A stretch of 64,000 nt of DNA from Thiorhodococcus drewsii AZ1 (GTDB lineage Bacteria > Pseudomonadota > Gammaproteobacteria > Chromatiales > Chromatiaceae): positions 123,825-187,824 of the forward strand of contig NZ_AFWT01000006.1 in NCBI RefSeq assembly GCF_000224065.1. Reading direction: 5' to 3'. The notes under the pieces were generated by a model. The model was given only the letters and a program-made list of their open reading frames with translations, made no database searches and was not told where the DNA came from. This document shows, one piece after another, positions 18,631 to 26,181 of this stretch (the first letter of the stretch is position 1; every line of letters begins with the position of its first letter). A program made the translations under genes and the position numbers.

Positions 18631-19271
18631 GGGATTCTCTCCTCGACAATAGCTTCCACCAGATGGCGATAGACCGCTCCGCTGCGATGCAGCATCGAGA
18701 TCTGGATCGCCCCCCGGTCTATCGGAAACTGAAGCGAGCCGCTTTGACGGCCATCCGGGGCGGCACCGATCAGGACGGGCTGCAGACCGAAAACCGGATC
18801 CGGTTCGATTAGAAGATGGCGCATGCCATTAGCCGAGAAGTGCAGACATGCCGGCTCACCCCAAAGTCCGCGAACCCGGCGCACGCAGCGCCAGAGCGCC
18901 AGCGGCGGCTCGGGCGCCGATTCGGTCTCACGGAGCTGCTGCCAGATCGGCCCGATCCGCTCGGTGTGCCCCCGGACATGCGCGAATAGACGCAGCTCGG
19001 CCGTGCTGGCCGCCTCTATGGCACCAGAAACCAACCCCTTCGACTGGAGTGCCGTCCAGTGGCCCCGCAGCGGTGCGAGCAGCGTCTCCCGCTCGTAGTC
19101 ACCGAGCAGCGCGAACGCCATCAAGCTCAACTCGTCCGGCAGATGCTCCTCACCGATTCCGCAGAGGAGGAGCGCCTGGTGACGCTCCCGGAGCGTCTCG
19201 AGATCGCGGTATGCCGCTTGCAGCAGATATTCGATGACGGGCTGCTGCGGTTTGCCTGTGTCCGCGCTCAT
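18621..19271 (-). CDS. Unknown 216-residue operon protein
   Basis: I do not recognise this protein. The N-terminal half is helical (IEYLLQAAYRDLETLRERHQ), the C-terminal half is mixed with WRCVRRVRGLWGEPACLHFS and a strand-rich LLIEPDPVFGLQPVLIGAAP section. There are no signal peptide, membrane span or metal-binding motif. It overlaps the upstream gene in an ATGA and the downstream radical-SAM gene by 10 bp, so it is translationally coupled within the six-gene operon. Confidence 0.75.
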   Translation of the reverse strand: MSADTGKPQQPVIEYLLQAAYRDLETLRERHQALLLCGIGEEHLPDELSLMAFALLGDYERETLLAPLRGHWTALQSKGLVSGAIEAASTAELRLFAHVRGHTERIGPIWQQLRETESAPEPPLALWRCVRRVRGLWGEPACLHFSANGMRHLLIEPDPVFGLQPVLIGAAPDGRQSGSLQFPIDRGAIQISMLHRSGAVYRHLVEAIVEERIPCN

Positions 19272-20461
19272 GTCGCGCCTCCATTCTGTGCAGCACCTTG
19301 TGCCTTGTGCGCACGCGTTTCGGCTGCATCGCCCGATGCCTCCGATAGCGGCGCGGCCGTCAGGCTGACCTCAATCGGCGTGAGCCGGTCAGTTTGCCGT
19401 TGTCTGAGCATCCGCCGCAGTCGGTCGATTTCCGCCCGCAGATCCTCGTGCTCGGCCGCGCGCATCGCCTCGAAGAGGTCGTGATTGAACATCCGACGCT
19501 GGGCAGCGAACATCATCAGATCTGGCAGGGTTCCGATCAGGATCCAGAAGGTGACAGCGATCCATGCACTGGAACTGCTCTTTAGCAGCATGCCCATTGC
19601 CTCCAGCCGCTGTGACCGGCCTCCATAGGCGATGTTCAGTTCGTTCTGGAGTCGCTGCTCGACGGTCGCGAGCCGCTGTTTAGCTGTGGTCAACCGGTCT
19701 TGAGGATCACCGATACGGCCGAGTTCCTCCTTGGTGGTCGCGATCTCGCGTCCAAGCCGTTCCGCCGTTGTCCTGAACCCACGCGCCCTTGGACCGAACC
19801 CTCCCACGCGGATTTTGCCGTCCGTCTCATTGCCTTGGATCTCGTCCTGCATGTCCTGGAGGGCTCGTCCAAGCTCCACTTGCAACGCTCGGAGCCTTAG
19901 CTGCAGCTCTTCTTCCCGGCCGATCGCCGCCGTGGCCTGAACCATGGCCTCCCGAGCACCACCGAGTTCGAGTGCGTACTGGGGCGATTGCTCCATCGTG
20001 GCGCGTCTCACTTCCTTGGCCTCCGCGAGAATCCGCTCGATATCGGCATGGAAGGTATCGGTCGTCATGAGGCTGAAGCTCAGCATGATGATGACGATCG
20101 AGACGAAGCGAACCTGATAGATCGCCCGCCGGATGTCATCCGCCCCGTTCCCGCGGGCCTGGATGAGATAGTGATGGTCGAGTGCGAAGAGGCCAATGGC
20201 GGCCAGCGTGGCCAAAGGGAGTGCATGGAACACCGGGAACCCCAACAGGCTGATCGCCACCCTGTAGACGGCATAACCCAGTGAGATCGAGCACAGAATG
20301 AGAGCCAACGCCTGAAAAGCGATCTCGCGGCGCAGCTTGGGGTTCCCAGCGATGATGTCACGCTCGATCGTGCCGACGGCCATGAGCCGCTCCAGGAGCG
20401 ACCGGCCCTCAAGGCCGGCGGCGGTGCACGGGGTCTCGATCACACGGGCATTCGTAATCAT
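19268..20461 (-). CDS. DUF4407-like inner-membrane coiled-coil protein
   Basis: First gene of the AAA+ operon, 397 residues. Three membrane segments lie at about 48-70, 80-99 and 117-134, then a long coiled-coil region (about 140-300), then a fourth hydrophobic segment (SAWIAVTFWILIGTLPDLMM, about 308-332) and a soluble helical tail. This layout matches DUF4407 membrane proteins. I chose the ATG at 20461 because AGGAG lies 8 nt upstream; the frame is open further. It would anchor the system in the inner membrane, where the coiled coil could sense envelope change or be released to the cytosolic partners. Function is not known to me. Confidence 0.75.
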   Translation of the reverse strand: MITNARVIETPCTAAGLEGRSLLERLMAVGTIERDIIAGNPKLRREIAFQALALILCSISLGYAVYRVAISLLGFPVFHALPLATLAAIGLFALDHHYLIQARGNGADDIRRAIYQVRFVSIVIIMLSFSLMTTDTFHADIERILAEAKEVRRATMEQSPQYALELGGAREAMVQATAAIGREEELQLRLRALQVELGRALQDMQDEIQGNETDGKIRVGGFGPRARGFRTTAERLGREIATTKEELGRIGDPQDRLTTAKQRLATVEQRLQNELNIAYGGRSQRLEAMGMLLKSSSSAWIAVTFWILIGTLPDLMMFAAQRRMFNHDLFEAMRAAEHEDLRAEIDRLRRMLRQRQTDRLTPIEVSLTAAPLSEASGDAAETRAHKAQGAAQNGGAT

Positions 20462-20603
20462 GGATACGCCTCCTGAGCGGTCGGTTGATGTGATGTCGTT
20501 CATCTGGTCACGGATGAACAAAGGTGGGTTTTCACCATAAATCCGGTGAACGGTGTGGGTCCGGACGAGACGCTCGTAGGGGTTAGCTGGAGGATGGACG
20601 CGC

Positions 20604-21429
20604 TCAGTCGCATCCGACCACGTCGTCCGAGCACCGGGCGCGGCGCAGGCCGTCCAGCATCCCGGCCAGCAGTTGGCGCATGGGCTGCAGCGCAATGCGA
20701 TAGCCGTCCCGGTACCAGGCGGGATAGAAGAGCCCTCGGCCCTCCTTCGTCAGCGTGACCGAGCCGTCCTGACCCTGTGTGAACATCGCCGGCTCGATCC
20801 TGGCCGGCCGTGCCAGAAGGCCGTGCACCCAAGCGTCCAGCTCCGCGCGCGCCGGCTCCAGGAGATCCAGGGCTAGTGACTCGCGGTCCCTCTGAATCGC
20901 GTGCAGGAAGCCGATCTGCACATCGAGACCCGCACGCAGCGCGAGCTGGGTCGCATGAGATTGCGCCAGCGTATAGGCCAGCGACATCAAGGCGTTCGGC
21001 TCATCCAGCGGCGGCTGGCGCGTGCGTCTGTCGAAGACGAATCCGGACGTGCGGGCATAGAGCGATCCCAGCGTCGCAAAGTGCTTCACGGTGGCCGCCC
21101 CCTCCACCCCCATCAAGGTGGACACATCGCCGGCCTCCGCAGCTGACTGCATGGCTTGGTAGAACTCGGATTCGGCGCCGGGGGCGTGAGACCGTGCGAA
21201 TTCCGCCATGGACTCGAGCTTGGCCCACACCACCCTGCGCGCCATCACCAACCGCCGCAGCGGGTCGGCATAGGTCAGATGCTGCTCATGGCGCAGGGCG
21301 ACATGCCGGTGCGGCAGACCGCACGCGTTCGCGCCGGCCGTCGGCATGCACCAGCACCAAAGTGTCGTGCGTACCCTTCTCGAGGGTGGCACCGCTCTGA
21401 TCGACGACGAGTGCCAGGTTTGCGCTCAT
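20604..21429 (-). pseudogene. cas1: Broken cas1: frameshift plus loss of most of the N-terminal domain
   Basis: The gene starts well (ATG at 21429, GGAGG 5 nt upstream, overlapping the cas2 stop) and encodes MSANLALVVDQSGATLEKG and so on, a normal Cas1 first strand. After about 37 codons the frame ends at a stop. The Cas1 sequence resumes one frame over at HVALRHEQHLTYADPLRRLV, which belongs well downstream in a normal Cas1. The C-terminal catalytic domain then reads intact, with the metal ligands in MGVEGAATVK (Glu), GFLHAIQRD (His) and ALDLLEPARAE (acidic). About 55-60 residues of the N-terminal beta domain are missing and a frameshift is present. Integration by this protein should be lost unless another cas1 exists outside the window. 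Confidence 0.82.
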
Positions 21430-22034
21430 GATGACCTCCATCGGTGATTGGCGATCGGAAGCAGGGAACTGCCCGTGCCGCCGATTTGCCACAGATCGCG
21501 GCTGCGTCCCAGGGGATAGGCCCACAGACGGTCGTCCTGGTCGAGCAAGGGCGCGCAGCGCGCGAGGAGCGACGTCAACTCAGACGCCGGAGCACGCAGC
21601 CAGTAAACGGACCGCTGGATCATGGCCGTCCGGGCGGACACGATACCGGCCACCGCCCGCAACGCATCGGCGTCGGACATGTCGTAGCAGACCATGAAAT
21701 TGCCGATGTTCGAGCGCAGCACAGCCGGCTCCCCGCAGGGCTCGCCAGCGCGCGCGTCCACCCGCAGCCGATCCTCGCGCCAGACCAGGCGCAGCCCGTC
21801 GACCGGCCACCAGGCGGCCAATAGATCCGAGGCGAAATCGCAGCAGCTCGCGATCTCCGCCAACACTCCGCGCTGCTCGCCGCCGCCCAGCATGGCCTCG
21901 TACACGGAATACTGTTTCGCGTGATGGAGCGAATCCAGCGTACCCCGGACACGGCGCGCGCGGCCTGGGATGGTAATGTCGTAGGAGATCACCACGAGCC
22001 GGGCGGGCCGGCTCCCAACGATGGCATATTTCAT
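21426..22034 (-). CDS. cas2: Tandem Cas2-Cas2 fusion protein
   Basis: A 202-residue protein with two Cas2 ferredoxin-like units. Unit 1 (residues 12-85) has RLVVISYDI with D19 and the QYSVYEAML strand. Unit 2 (about 112-195) has NFMVCYDMSD with D118 and MIQRSVYWLRA. Ordinary Cas2 is about 90-100 residues and works as a homodimer; here the dimer appears to be encoded in one chain. The linker near residues 86-110 is polar. The ATG overlaps the RT stop, and its own stop overlaps the cas1 start, giving a three-gene adaptation operon. It should bridge Cas1 dimers during spacer integration if a working Cas1 is available. Confidence 0.82.
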   Translation of the reverse strand: MKYAIVGSRPARLVVISYDITIPGRARRVRGTLDSLHHAKQYSVYEAMLGGGEQRGVLAEIASCCDFASDLLAAWWPVDGLRLVWREDRLRVDARAGEPCGEPAVLRSNIGNFMVCYDMSDADALRAVAGIVSARTAMIQRSVYWLRAPASELTSLLARCAPLLDQDDRLWAYPLGRSRDLWQIGGTGSSLLPIANHRWRSS

Positions 22035-22897
22035 AGTAGGCTCCCCCCGGCTTGCGCCGCTCCCTGAGTCAACAGTCTCGGCACGCTCAGCCATTGACCC
22101 AAAAACCGAAACGGTTTGGACGCATCGAGGATGGAGGTCTTCAGGGGATGAAGGTGGAGCTGCATGCCCTCCACCACCGCGGCACAGCGCCGGAGTAGCG
22201 CTTCCGCCCCGGATCGGCTCGTGCTCAGCAGCACGAAATCATCGGCGAAGCGGACCATGGCGCCATGCACCTGGCGCATAGCGTCGTCGAGACGCCAGAG
22301 ATAGACATTACACAGCCAGGGTGCTAACACCGAACCCTGGGGAATCCCGATCCCATCGCGCTGCGCTGCTGTGTCCCAGCCCAGCCATTCCGCGACCAGG
22401 TCGGCCGCCTCCGTCCGCCCCCACCGTCGGATCACCTCGTCCAGTAAGGGTTGTCGAGGAATGGAGTCGAAACAGCGTTGGATGTCGGCATCAACCACCC
22501 AGGAGAGTCCGCTGCTCAGGAAAGTACGCACCCGGGCCAGGGCACCCTGTACACTGCGTCCAGGCCGGTAGCCGTAGGAGAAAGGCGACATCGCCGGATC
22601 CGTATGGCGTTGTAGTACCTGCAGCAGGGCACGCTGAGCGACGCGATCCCGAATCGCGAACACCCGCAGCTCGCGGCGCTCCCCGTTCGCCTTGGCGATG
22701 GAGATCACCTGAGGCGGAGTCGGGTGATAGCGGCCGGCGCGCAGTTCCTCGGCCAGCTCCAGCATTGGGACCACGGGGGACCTGGCGACGCTATACATGG
22801 TCACGCCTGGCGACCAGAAACCTCGATAGCGCCGGTAACGGTCGAAGGCCAAGCCGAGATTGTCGCTTTGGCAGAGTGTCGAGCGGAGTGATAGCAT
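22031..22897 (-). CDS. CRISPR-associated reverse transcriptase, group II intron-like
   Basis: A 288-residue RT with the standard motifs: IRDRVAQRALLQVL (RT2 region), SYGYRPGRSVQGAL, VVDADIQRCFDSI (catalytic D136), GIPQGSVLAPWLCNVYL, and the active-site box FADD at 217-220. It lacks the maturase and endonuclease domains of intron proteins and is not fused to Cas1, but it forms an operon with cas2 and cas1 and reads away from the CRISPR array. RTs in this position allow spacer acquisition from RNA. The ATG at 22897 has a GGGGG run upstream. FADD instead of YADD is a known tolerated variant. Confidence 0.88.
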   Translation of the reverse strand: MLSLRSTLCQSDNLGLAFDRYRRYRGFWSPGVTMYSVARSPVVPMLELAEELRAGRYHPTPPQVISIAKANGERRELRVFAIRDRVAQRALLQVLQRHTDPAMSPFSYGYRPGRSVQGALARVRTFLSSGLSWVVDADIQRCFDSIPRQPLLDEVIRRWGRTEAADLVAEWLGWDTAAQRDGIGIPQGSVLAPWLCNVYLWRLDDAMRQVHGAMVRFADDFVLLSTSRSGAEALLRRCAAVVEGMQLHLHPLKTSILDASKPFRFLGQWLSVPRLLTQGAAQAGGSLL

Positions 22898-23076
22898 TTG
22901 AGCCCCCTGACTGATGTCGCAAGCCGCATATCACCTCGTCACTCACCAAAAACCAGCCACTTTCACCAGAAAACTGGTAGAGCGGGTGGCTGGCCTCAAT
23001 GTTCCAGTGGTTCCCGGATCTGCCAGCACGTTAGTAAGATGTTGCTTGAACAGAGGTTTTTGTCGGAGCCGAGGGG
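22898..23076. promoter_or_regulatory. Divergent intergenic region: CRISPR leader and adaptation-operon promoter, with nested hairpin
   Basis: The region separates the RT operon (leftward) from the array (rightward) and must hold both promoters. It contains a nested palindrome: outer arms CCAGCCAC (22953-22960) and GTGGCTGG (22986-22993), inner arms ACCAG (22965-22969) and CTGGT (22974-22978) around an AAAA loop. This may be an operator, an IHF-like or integrase recognition structure of the leader, or a folded 5' leader of the RT transcript. I cannot assign -35/-10 boxes with confidence. Confidence 0.6.
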
Positions 23077-23451
23077 GCTATTGAAATCAGCCGTGCAGAG
23101 ACACGCTGGAAACAAGGGATTTCCCTTTTAATTCTCTTATTTCGCTATTGAAATCAGCCGTGCAGAGACACGCTGGAAACGCCAGTGTCAGAACCGTTAA
23201 CATATATTCTTGCTATTGAAATCAGCCGTGCAGAGACACGCTGGAAACACCAGGTGGCAATCACCACCTGGTGACTCGGCTATTGAAATCAGCCGTGCAG
23301 AGACACGCTGGAAACAAGATATCCTTTTTGGATTAACACAACCTCGCTATTGAAATCAGCCGTGCAGAGACACGCTGGAAACGTGATCGGGGGCAAGAGA
23401 ATAAAGTTCTGAGAGCTATTGAAATCAGCCGTGCAGAGACACGCTGGAAAC
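23077..23451 (+). CRISPR. CRISPR array, six 37-nt repeats and five spacers of 30-32 nt
   Basis: Repeats start at 23077, 23144, 23212, 23279, 23346 and 23415. All six are identical, begin GCTATTGAAATC and end ACGCTGGAAAC. The 3' GAAAC end, the lack of degeneration, and the RT/cas operon on the left place the leader at the left and transcription on the + strand. Spacers are at 23114-23143, 23181-23211, 23249-23278, 23316-23345 and 23383-23414. Spacer 3 is a 9-bp perfect hairpin (ACCAGGTGG, loop CAATCA, CCACCTGGT). Spacer 1 begins with a short hairpin followed by T residues. The repeat type and the adjacent RT suit type III. No Cas6 processing gene is in the window. Confidence 0.97.
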
Positions 23452-23802
23452 TTTGGCGGGATTCACCAAAATCGAAATTGAAACATCACGAATTGCGCTT
23501 TGCCGTCCAACTCGCCGCCGCAGCCGCGCACGATGGATACCACCCTTACCGAAGCTGGAAATCGGCCATGAACTAACCCGCATCTATTTCCACCCTAGCC
23601 ACGGTCCTAGAGCCAGGCCAGGGGATAGATTTGATCTATCGCTTTACCGAAAGGCGGGGCGGCTTTCTCCTGCGGGGCGACCAACACCGTGCGGGCACTG
23701 GCCAAAGCGGAAAACCTGTGGCGCAATCTGGAGGTCGCGCGCGAAATAGTGCGAATCATCTTGCCTGCCAACCATGCGCATGGTGAGCAACATCCGTGAC
23801 GT
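23452..23802. pseudogene. Degraded coding remnants between array and traN
   Basis: No intact gene is present. Just after the last repeat, a + frame reads ELRFAVQLAAAAAHDGYHPY and ends RSWKSAMN then stop, which looks like a genuine protein C-terminus. Further on, another frame reads AKAENLWRNLEVAREIVRII and stops at about 23799. Neither has a start or a full domain, and I do not recognise the parent genes. This is probably the scar of the insertion that placed the CRISPR locus beside traN. Confidence 0.5.
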
Positions 23803-26181
23803 CTACGGCCTCGGCAACGCCATTAGCGTCTCATCCCACCCCTGCCCCTCAGCCTCGCGATTGGCCTCCCCCACCGTCTTAACCTCGCGCAGATCCTCAA
23901 GCCGATCGGCGGTGCGGTTGCCCTGCCCTTCGGTCAGCGTCTCCAGGTCGAGGCCGGTGGTGGTCAAGATCAGATCCGACGCGGTCAGCATGGCCAGCCA
24001 TTCGGAGAGATCGATCCGGCTCCAGTCGACCTGGGCCAGGGTCTCGACCGCAATCCCTGTGCAGTTGGGATGCTTGGCGCTCCCATAGCCGCCGATGCCG
24101 GCCTGGCCTCGGATCTGCTCATTCAAGATCCGCGACAGCGGTGAGTTGAAGCAGCAGAAGCTGTCGCGGCTCTCGATGCAGGCCCCGAAGAAATTCTTCT
24201 TGCAGTAAGAGCCGACCCGGTGACAAGACCTCAGCTCGCGCTGCACGCCGAGGGTGAACTCGTCCTCGGTGCACTCCCAGATGAGGCGGATCAGGATCAT
24301 CACGATGGTGTAGATCAGATAGGCCCACATCACCCAGTAGAGCACGACCGCGATCGCCGGATTGAGTGCCAGGCTCGCGGCCACCGTGCCGTCAGCCGCC
24401 ACGGCGGCCCCGCCGGTCGCGGCATCGACGAAGAGGGCATTGGCCGCCTGCGCGCCGAAGACCTCGGCGGTCCACTGCACCGTCTGCTGGAGGAGCTGCT
24501 GCTTGAAGGTCGCGATCAGCCCCTGCTTGGCGGCCTCCGTGGTCACGGCGGTGGTATTGCCGGTGATGTTGTTCACGGCAGAGGTGAAGGCGTCCTTGAC
24601 CGCCGAACAGGTGTCGACCAGCGGGGAGCGCAGGGTCTCCCAGGCGCCGAAGGCGGGATTGGAGACGCCGGCTTTCATGAGCGACATCGTGACGCTGTCG
24701 AGCTTGGCCACCGAGAACATCAGCTGCAGATAGAGTCCCAGGGAGATTCCGCTCGGGCGCTCGCAGCAGTTGACGATGCCGCCAACCGCGCGCTTGCACT
24801 CCAGTGCCTCACCCTTGAAAACCTGGCAGCTTCCTGTCGTACAGTCGGCATCGAGCGAGACCATCTCGGCGGCATTGAGCGCCGCCACCGCCGCGTCGAA
24901 GTCGTCCGAGGATTCAGGCTCGATCGCGACACAGTCGTCGCCCAGACAGCGGATCTCACCGCCGCAGTCCAGCTCAGAGGTGCGCTCGATGCCGGCGATC
25001 TCCTGATCGGTGCCGCAGTCGTAGACCAGTTGGTCGACGTAGCAGACACCGGATCGGCCAGTGGCTTCCTCGGCACAGTGGCGGCTCACCGGCCGGCACT
25101 GGGGATTGACGTCGAGGACCGCGCAGTTGTCCAGGTCGCCAGGATTCTCGGGACAGTGCTGCACCCCATCCGGATCGGTCCAGCAATCCATCTGGCCTTC
25201 GTTGAAGCTGGTGCAGTCGAGGGCGACGCCGACCTGCATGCAGGCGGCGCCGATGCCGGAGAACTGCTCCCAGGGCTCGTTGCCGGTCTCGCCCAGATAG
25301 GGTGGTGACACCAGCTCGCCGCCGCATAGCTCACCGCCGGAGACCGGGACGCAGTCGGCATCCGGGTTACTGCTGCAGGTCGTGGTACTGCGGCAGAAGC
25401 CGTCCATCAACCGTTCGCTGATCGTTTCAAGGCAGGCGGCCGATTCCCAACTCCACAGATCCACTCGCTTTTCGACGCGACGCACCAGCTCAGTGATCGG
25501 CTCGCCGGTCTCGGGATCGATGCCGACTTCCACCGGGTCCCAGTAGACCGTCGCGTCCAGCGTCCGACTGGCGGAGCAGCTGAGCTTTGGCTGATCCTTG
25601 TCCGGGATCAGGCAGGCTTCGTATTCGGGGACATGCACTCTGCGCGGACGGCTGAGAAAGGTATTGTCCCAAGTACAGTCGGCATAGGTCTTGGTGAAGT
25701 CGTCCAGTGTGCCGACGGTCGCGTCGGTGAAGTCCCATAGCGGATCGGCGCTCAGGTCGCTGCGGTCGCGGTCGACCGGTTCGAGGAGGGTCTGGTACGC
25801 CTGACCGGTCGCGGATGAGTCGAAATAGTGCGTGTCGACCAAGTCCTGCTGGATCTGGAGACCGGCTGCTTCCAAGGCTGCCGGATTGCCGTAGAGCGTG
25901 CTCCAGTCGCTGACGTCGCCATCTTCGGCACCTGGGAAGAAGACCCGATAGTCCGCAAGCTGATCGAAGGGAGCCAAGCGGTTCGGATCGCTGCCGAGCG
26001 CGGTTCCTAAATCCTGCCCATCGGTGGCTGCCTGATCGAAGTCGAGCGCCCGGCGCAGGTCATCGCCCCACACCAGCGCCCAGGGGGTCCAGGCGATCGA
26101 GAGGATCAGGAGCCAGACGAGCGATCTAGCTCCAATCCGCCCCAGCATCGAAGGGTCAGAGCCAGGTGAGACAACAGTCAT
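23803..26181 (-). CDS. traN: TraN, outer-membrane mating-pair stabilisation protein
   Basis: A 792-residue exported, very cysteine-rich protein. The N-terminal hydrophobic stretch SLVWLLILSIAWTPWALVWG is a signal peptide. Dozens of cysteines follow (for example CRSTTTCSSNPDADC, CGGELCGGE-type loops), and the C-terminal CCFNSPLSRILNEQI segment is a TraN hallmark. In F-type systems TraN sits in the outer membrane and contacts the recipient. The start overlaps the traU end; an in-frame ATG at 26148 is an equal alternative because neither has a clear ribosome binding site. It is the last visible gene of the transfer operon, next to the CRISPR cargo. Confidence 0.88.
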   Translation of the reverse strand: MTVVSPGSDPSMLGRIGARSLVWLLILSIAWTPWALVWGDDLRRALDFDQAATDGQDLGTALGSDPNRLAPFDQLADYRVFFPGAEDGDVSDWSTLYGNPAALEAAGLQIQQDLVDTHYFDSSATGQAYQTLLEPVDRDRSDLSADPLWDFTDATVGTLDDFTKTYADCTWDNTFLSRPRRVHVPEYEACLIPDKDQPKLSCSASRTLDATVYWDPVEVGIDPETGEPITELVRRVEKRVDLWSWESAACLETISERLMDGFCRSTTTCSSNPDADCVPVSGGELCGGELVSPPYLGETGNEPWEQFSGIGAACMQVGVALDCTSFNEGQMDCWTDPDGVQHCPENPGDLDNCAVLDVNPQCRPVSRHCAEEATGRSGVCYVDQLVYDCGTDQEIAGIERTSELDCGGEIRCLGDDCVAIEPESSDDFDAAVAALNAAEMVSLDADCTTGSCQVFKGEALECKRAVGGIVNCCERPSGISLGLYLQLMFSVAKLDSVTMSLMKAGVSNPAFGAWETLRSPLVDTCSAVKDAFTSAVNNITGNTTAVTTEAAKQGLIATFKQQLLQQTVQWTAEVFGAQAANALFVDAATGGAAVAADGTVAASLALNPAIAVVLYWVMWAYLIYTIVMILIRLIWECTEDEFTLGVQRELRSCHRVGSYCKKNFFGACIESRDSFCCFNSPLSRILNEQIRGQAGIGGYGSAKHPNCTGIAVETLAQVDWSRIDLSEWLAMLTASDLILTTTGLDLETLTEGQGNRTADRLEDLREVKTVGEANREAEGQGWDETLMALPRP

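Noticed and set aside
22953..22993. A tracrRNA or other guide-RNA gene beside the array
   Set aside because: There is no anti-repeat complementary to the 37-nt repeat, and type III systems do not use a tracrRNA.
23453..23749. 98-residue ORF after the array as a gene
   Set aside because: It starts inside the post-repeat sequence without a ribosome binding site, and the better coding signal in that stretch is in a different frame that stops early.
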